Positions 20,864 through 23,648 of a DNA stretch of 23,648 nucleotides are shown piece after piece. Each line of letters begins with the position of its first letter. The first letter of the stretch is position 1. Below the pieces are notes generated by a model. That model ran no database searches, was not told where the DNA came from, and worked only from the letters and a program-made list of their open reading frames with translations. The position numbers were made by a program, and so were the translations under genes. The stretch comes from a virus. The stretch lies in the IMG/VR virus record IMGVR_UViG_3300046816_000552, positions 1 through 23,648 of that record; one strand, given 5' to 3'.

Positions 20864-21150
20864 CACGCGCAACGTTGTAAGCGCGCTGACAATCGGGTCA
20901 AATAAAACCCCGCGGCGCCGATGAACCGATTAGGCTCGGACTTCGTCCGATTCACAGCCAGCCAGGAGCCACCACCCGCCACCACCTCGCACGCAGGACT
21001 CACGCCACGGCAGCGCGCGCCGCAAACCATAAAGCGCAGCAGCACCTCCACTGAAGCGTGCCAGGACAAGGAGTCCGCGTAGTCGAAAGTTCAGGTTGAA
21101 GTCCTGTGAGATTGCAGCAGCGGCCTAAGAGCGGAGGTGTAGTTGAGAAC
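20864..21150. other. noncoding stretch before the early genes
   Basis: I see no supported gene in these 287 bases. There is a TCGGAC-TTC-GTCCGA hairpin (20936-20950). The ORFs present on both strands have no ribosome site and no recognisable content. A rightward early promoter should lie here or just downstream, but I could not identify convincing -35/-10 boxes. Confidence 0.5.
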
Positions 21151-21200
21151 TAGCCGAGGGCGCCGCACGACGGCTCCGCCGAGTAGCAATCAACCACCCA
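21151..21200 (+). promoter_or_regulatory. early-region element, degenerate copy 0
   Basis: TAGCCGAGGGCGCCGCAC (21151-21168) matches the 5' half of the elements at 21637 and 22435, and GAGTAGCAATCA (from 21181) resembles their GAGTGCGAATAA box. The hairpin is imperfect here (GCCG/CGGC with bulges). The distance from GAGT to the start codon of the next gene is 36 nt, identical to copy 1. It precedes the first gene of the rightward cluster. Confidence 0.5.
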
Positions 21201-21216
21201 ACACACGGAGGATCGT

Positions 21217-21360
21217 ATGTCTCCGCAGCACCTCAGGAAGCTCCAGCGCGAGCGCCGTACGGCTCGGCGCCTGAGTGATCGCACGAAGCGCGCGCAGCGG
21301 CGCCAGCTGGCGCACGACGCGCTACAAGCCATCTCACAGATGGATGGCGCCGATGTATGA
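21217..21360 (+). CDS. small highly basic protein, 47 aa
   Basis: ATG preceded by GGAGGAT at ideal spacing. The peptide is strongly basic and helical (HLRKLQRERRTARRLSDRTK, then RAQRRQLAHDALQAISQMDG), with 13 Arg and 2 Lys in 47 residues, suggesting nucleic acid binding. No family is recognised. Its TGA (21358-21360) lies inside the start of the next gene, so translation is probably coupled. It is the first gene of the rightward early-type cluster. Confidence 0.65.
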   Translation: MSPQHLRKLQRERRTARRLSDRTKRAQRRQLAHDALQAISQMDGADV

Positions 21361-21568
21361 GGATCCGACTCGCGCCGAGACTCGCGCTTGGGCGGCCGCA
21401 TACCCCGAGCCTGAAGTCATTCAGTACGTGGCAGCTGAAGCGCTCAGCGATGAGAGCATCCGCGTACGCGTCGGCTCGGGCAGCTGGCGCACACTGACGC
21501 GCGCCGCATGGTACGCGCTGGTGATGGCGTATCCGCGCGCCACGTACGTCAGTGTGGACGCGCCATGA
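21353..21568 (+). CDS. small hypothetical protein, 71 aa
   Basis: I chose the ATG at 21353 (MYEDPTRAETRAW), which overlaps the previous gene by 8 nt; an in-frame ATG at 21344 would add MAP. The ribosome site is weak, so coupling is likely. The sequence is mixed, with a helical N-terminal half (PEPEVIQYVAAEALSDESIR) and a second part VRVGSGSWRTLTRAAWYALV with Trp and Tyr. No family is recognised. The TGA overlaps the next ATG. Confidence 0.65.
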   Translation: MYEDPTRAETRAWAAAYPEPEVIQYVAAEALSDESIRVRVGSGSWRTLTRAAWYALVMAYPRATYVSVDAP

Positions 21569-21636
21569 TGCCAGCGCTCTATGTGATCGTTTGGCTCGCG
21601 CTGCTGTGCGCGCTGGTGATGTGGCTTGACGCGTGA
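21565..21636 (+). CDS. 23-aa single-pass membrane peptide
   Basis: ATGA overlap with the previous gene. The product MMPALYVIVWLALLCALVMW plus LDA is one continuous hydrophobic helix with two Trp and one Cys, long enough to cross the membrane, ending in Leu-Asp-Ala. Translation would be coupled to the 71-aa gene. Tiny early phage membrane peptides may alter host envelope functions, but no specific role can be read. It could be a chance frame; the perfect coupling and hydrophobicity support it. Confidence 0.5.
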   Translation: MMPALYVIVWLALLCALVMWLDA

Positions 21637-21694
21637 CGCGTAGCCGCGGGCGCCGTCGACGTTTGACGGCGCCTGCGAGTGCGAATAAGCGCAC
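21637..21694 (+). promoter_or_regulatory. early-region element, copy 1 (hairpin plus GAGTGCGAATAAGCGCAC box)
   Basis: It starts directly after a stop codon with CGCGTAGCC. GGCGCCGTC (21649-21657) pairs with GACGGCGCC (21665-21673) around 7 bases. Then come TGC and the box GAGTGCGAATAAGCGCAC (21677-21694), which can form a GTGCG/CGCAC hairpin. The start codon of the next gene is 36 nt after the beginning of the box. The sequence outside the hairpin tip is almost identical to copy 2, while the stem tip differs with pairing kept. Confidence 0.75.
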
Positions 21695-21712
21695 CAGGAC
21701 GAAGGGAGCCTC

Positions 21713-21868
21713 ATGCTCAATCTGTACCCGCCCACTAGTGGCCAGTACGCCGACGGACTCGCAATTGCCGCACGCGTCCTGAAGCTCGCCACACGCAGTC
21801 TCGCGCCGCTAGTACTGCCCGCGGCGCGCGGGATCGTTCGACAGCTGGTGAACGGCCGCGGCGCATGA
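21713..21868 (+). CDS. small hypothetical protein, 51 aa
   Basis: ATG with GGGAG upstream, 18 nt after element copy 1. The peptide begins MLNLYPPTSGQYADGLAIAA and continues as an amphipathic or hydrophobic basic helix (RVLKLATRSLAPLVLPAARG). It may associate with membranes or partner proteins. No family is recognised. It ends ATGA, overlapping the next gene. Confidence 0.62.
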   Translation: MLNLYPPTSGQYADGLAIAARVLKLATRSLAPLVLPAARGIVRQLVNGRGA

Positions 21869-22035
21869 GTGGCTACGTAAACCACCCGCGCGGCTTCGGC
21901 GCGCCCGCTGACGTATTCGCTGGCACGCTGGCAGACATCCGCGCGCTACCTGAGTACGACACTGAAGCAGCGCGCACGTACGCATTCGCGCGCACACTGA
22001 TGACGATTCGCCAACTACCCGAGGTGAACGCATGA
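21865..22035 (+). CDS. small hypothetical protein, 56 aa
   Basis: ATG overlaps the previous TGA (ATGA) and its own TGA overlaps the next ATG the same way, so it sits in a chain of coupled genes. It has an N-terminal MSGYVNHPRGFGAPADVFAG and a helical remainder with two related segments, DIRALPEYD and TIRQLPEVN. No known domain or catalytic motif. Confidence 0.62.
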   Translation: MSGYVNHPRGFGAPADVFAGTLADIRALPEYDTEAARTYAFARTLMTIRQLPEVNA

Positions 22036-22238
22036 CATCTGACGATCGCCTGCACGTTCACGCGCAGCACGCCAGCCGAGAGGTGGCACGCACTCACTAC
22101 GCCGCGCGCCACACGCCGACAGCGCGCGCGGCCGCTGACTACATCGAAGCGCTGGCCGACTTCAACCGCACGCGGGTGATGCTCGGGCAACCGCTGATCA
22201 ACCCGGACGCACGCGTTATCAACCGATTCGACTCGTAA
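22032..22238 (+). CDS. small hypothetical protein, 68 aa
   Basis: ATG inside ATGA, with CGAGGTG upstream. His/Arg/Ala-rich helical N-terminal half (RLHVHAQHASREVARTHYAA), then ADYIEALADFNRTRVMLGQP and LINPDARVINRFDS. No family is recognised. It is the third member of the chain beginning at 21713. The next gene begins 10 bp after its TAA with a separate AAGGAG site. Confidence 0.68.
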   Translation: MTSDDRLHVHAQHASREVARTHYAARHTPTARAAADYIEALADFNRTRVMLGQPLINPDARVINRFDS

Positions 22239-22248
22239 GGAGCACAGC

Positions 22249-22428
22249 ATGACAACCGCACATCTAGCCGAGATGGAAGCCGCGATCACGCGCGACGAAG
22301 CCACAAACCCGGACCGTTACTACGAGTACCAAGGAACAATCGACGAAGCGCACGCGCGCCGACGCTTGACCGATTACCAGGACGCTGACGCGCCCGTGGA
22401 GGTTAGCTACGGCGCGCTTGGCATCTAG
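22249..22428 (+). CDS. small acidic hypothetical protein, 59 aa
   Basis: ATG with AAGGAG at good spacing, TAG stop. Helical and acidic (MTTAHLAEMEAAITRDEATN) with YYEYQGTIDEAHARRRLTDY in the middle. No family is recognised. It is the last gene before element copy 2, which starts 6 bp after the stop, so it probably ends a transcription or translation unit. Confidence 0.65.
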   Translation: MTTAHLAEMEAAITRDEATNPDRYYEYQGTIDEAHARRRLTDYQDADAPVEVSYGALGI

Positions 22429-22434
22429 ACGCTA

Positions 22435-22494
22435 CGCGTAGCCACGGGCGCCGCACAACCGCTGTGCGGCGCCTGTGAGTGCGAATAAGCGCAC
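22435..22494 (+). promoter_or_regulatory. early-region element, copy 2 (hairpin plus GAGTGCGAATAAGCGCAC box)
   Basis: CGCGTAGCC at 22435, then GGCGCCGCACA (22447-22457) paired with TGTGCGGCGCC (22463-22473) around ACCGC, then TGT and GAGTGCGAATAAGCGCAC (22477-22494). Flanks and box are the same as in copy 1, while the stem tip has changed on both strands so that pairing is kept. The start codon of the peptidase-like gene is 41 nt after the beginning of the box. Confidence 0.75.
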
Positions 22495-22517
22495 TGCCAC
22501 CCGAGAGGATGGGAAGC

Positions 22518-23087
22518 ATGCAGGTATCAGAAGAGGATGTGACTCGCGCCATGCGCGAGACACGCGCGCAGTTCGAAGCATGGCATCCGCCACACGCGCG
22601 CACGCAGCTGCACATCGACGCTAGTGCGTTGCTGGCAGAGCTTGGGTTGCCCGCTGACGTCAAGTACGTGAACGTGGCACTCAACCCGATCCCGTCATTC
22701 CTCGCGCTGCTTGGATTGGGCGCCGAGGATGACGGCGCGCCCGAGTACGCGCGCACGGCTCGCCAGCTGGTGCACGTGGCAGAGATGACGGGCGGACTCA
22801 CAAACGGTCAGACGTCGTCGTACGACCTAACGACCGTGAACTACGACCTGGCAGCAATCAAGGTCAACATTGCGCATATGCCAGCTGATCAGCAGCTGTC
22901 ACTGGAGAACGTGCTGGCGCATGAGACGATTCACCTCTCGCAGTACGCCGCAATGAAGCGCGCTGGCAAGGACCCCATCCGCGAGAGCATCCGCGTAAAC
23001 ATGGAGCACTCGTACGCAGACAACCCGATGGAGCTTGACGCGTTCAAGCGCGCGCCCGCGCTGGCGCATCTGGTGAAGGTCGGATGA
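22518..23087 (+). CDS. HExxH zinc metallopeptidase-like protein, 189 aa
   Basis: ATG at 22518 with GAGAGGAT upstream; an ATG at 22509 and a GTG at 22479 (inside element copy 2) are less likely starts. Residues 131-143, NVLAHETIHLSQY, contain HETIH (135-139), the zinc-binding and catalytic motif of zincin peptidases, and NPMELDAF (169-176) supplies a Glu at 172 in the NPxExxA pattern that often provides the third zinc ligand. The upstream part has VNVALNPIPSFLALLGLG and a Tyr/Asp-rich stretch. No signal peptide is seen, so it probably acts in the host cytoplasm. In an early gene cluster it could process a host or phage protein. The target cannot be read from sequence. TGATG-type overlap couples it to the next gene. 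Confidence 0.72.
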   Translation: MQVSEEDVTRAMRETRAQFEAWHPPHARTQLHIDASALLAELGLPADVKYVNVALNPIPSFLALLGLGAEDDGAPEYARTARQLVHVAEMTGGLTNGQTSSYDLTTVNYDLAAIKVNIAHMPADQQLSLENVLAHETIHLSQYAAMKRAGKDPIRESIRVNMEHSYADNPMELDAFKRAPALAHLVKVG

Positions 23088-23353
23088 CAAAGTACTCACC
23101 CGAACCGGATGCGACACAGCCGCCACTCGGAGACACCGACGTAGCCTTCAGGTTTGACTACGGTCTAGATGGCACTCCGATGGCACGTGGCGAGCTTCAA
23201 GCAGTCACGTACTGCTCGCTGGACTCTAAGCAGCACATCGCCCAGTCTGGGCGCATGACGCGTGAGGAATTCAACGCGTACATTTGGCCGATCCTTCTAG
23301 ACCTTGAACGCGCGCGCTTCACGCAGCACGGCGCATGCGTTCACGCACGATAG
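23084..23353 (+). CDS. hypothetical protein, 89 aa
   Basis: ATG overlaps the peptidase-like stop (ATGA) and has GAAGGTC upstream; TAG stop at 23351-23353. It starts MTKYSPEPDATQPPLGDTDV, followed by FRFDYGLDGTPMARGELQAV, and has a helical end TREEFNAYIWPILLDLERAR. The fold looks like a small alpha/beta domain. No known family. Coupling to the peptidase-like gene suggests that the two may work together. Confidence 0.7.
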   Translation: MTKYSPEPDATQPPLGDTDVAFRFDYGLDGTPMARGELQAVTYCSLDSKQHIAQSGRMTREEFNAYIWPILLDLERARFTQHGACVHAR

Positions 23354-23361
23354 GAGTACGG

Positions 23362-23610
23362 ATGTCTCCCTTCCATGCAGTTTCGCCCGACGTCGACAGT
23401 ACGCGCCAGCTGCGTACGGTCTACGACTTGCCAGAAGACAAGTCGACGACGTCGGACAATGGCGTGCACGTGAAGAAGCGCGAGATTGTTTGCATCTACG
23501 CCGCTGTGGTGGTGGTGCTGATCATCACGTGTCTGATCAGTCCGCTAGTCGGAGTGATCACAGCTGCGATCGTGCCAGCTGCGCACGACGCTTGGCTGTT
23601 CCTCGCGTGA
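23362..23610 (+). CDS. small membrane protein, 82 aa
   Basis: I chose the ATG at 23362, which has TAGGAG at ideal spacing, over a longer frame starting inside the previous gene. Residues 1-45 are hydrophilic (HAVSPDVDSTRQLRTVYDLP, then a KKRE cluster). Residues about 46-80 are strongly hydrophobic (YAAVVVVLIITCLISPLVGV, then ITAAIVPAAHDAWLFLA), forming one or two membrane helices. The positively charged KKRE before the helix predicts a cytoplasmic N-terminus. No family is recognised. A hairpin follows the stop. Confidence 0.68.
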   Translation: MSPFHAVSPDVDSTRQLRTVYDLPEDKSTTSDNGVHVKKREIVCIYAAVVVVLIITCLISPLVGVITAAIVPAAHDAWLFLA

Positions 23611-23648
23611 AGCTCGCGCGCCCGCGGCCGCCGATAGGTTCGGCGGCC
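23611..23648 (+). promoter_or_regulatory. hairpin at window end, probable truncated copy of the early-region element
   Basis: Directly after the stop at 23610, GGCCGCCGA (23626-23634) pairs with TCGGCGGCC (23640-23648) around TAGGT. Like copy 1 it follows a stop codon with a CGCG- and CCGCGG-containing leader. The box expected after the hairpin would lie outside the window. Confidence 0.5.

Noticed and set aside
20845-21069. 74-codon leftward ORF in the intergenic region
   Set aside because: No ribosome site, runs through inverted repeats, and the product (several Cys, Arg and Trp residues without spacing pattern) has no recognisable features.
20921-21082. 53-codon rightward ORF before the early cluster
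   Set aside because: No ribosome binding site before its ATG, low-complexity Pro/Thr/Ser content and no coupling to a neighbour; too weak to call.

Overview
The window looks like about half of a tailed double-stranded DNA phage genome of the short-tailed (podovirus-like) plan. Evidence is the gene set: large terminase, a P22-type portal, scaffold, HK97-type major capsid protein, P22 gp4-like head-tail adaptor, a long beta-rich tail hub/nozzle protein, alanine/glutamine-rich candidate ejection proteins and a peptidoglycan hydrolase. No tape measure, tail tube or sheath gene is visible. High GC, strong AGGAGG ribosome binding sites, GTG starts and tRNAs without an encoded CCA fit a high-GC host, perhaps an actinomycete. 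The host is an inference; no integrase or other lysogeny gene is seen.

Layout. At 2-250 the end of a rightward gene meets the late operon stop codon to stop codon. From 20272 down to 247, nearly everything is one tightly packed leftward block: two small Cys-pair proteins, a 71-aa protein, putative small terminase, a 46-aa protein, a beta-rich structural protein, large terminase, a 123-aa protein, the portal (split by an in-frame TAG), a 132-aa protein, scaffold, capsid, five small head-region genes, adaptor, tail hub, three large candidate internal virion proteins and the hydrolase. Between scaffold and capsid a rightward three-tRNA cassette (Trp, Met, Asn) with its own candidate -10 box and a hairpin lies antisense to the late transcript.

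From 20273 to about 21150 there is no convincing gene. The first 600 bases are packed with hairpins, palindromes and direct repeats, which suggests a control region or replication origin between divergent early and late transcription. From 21217 to the end, ten short rightward genes, most overlapping by ATGA, form early-type operons. One encodes an HExxH zinc peptidase-like protein and two encode small membrane proteins. These operons are punctuated by a recurring element (a covarying hairpin followed by GAGTGCGAATAAGCGCAC) ahead of start codons at 21217, 21713 and 22518. A probable further copy is cut by the window end.

The most notable observations are the in-frame amber codon in the portal, a 46-aa gene whose N-terminus copies that of the major capsid protein, the covarying hairpin/box element, the palindrome-dense control region and the antisense tRNA cassette. 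TAG is used as a genuine stop by other genes here, so whole-genome recoding of TAG is not supported.
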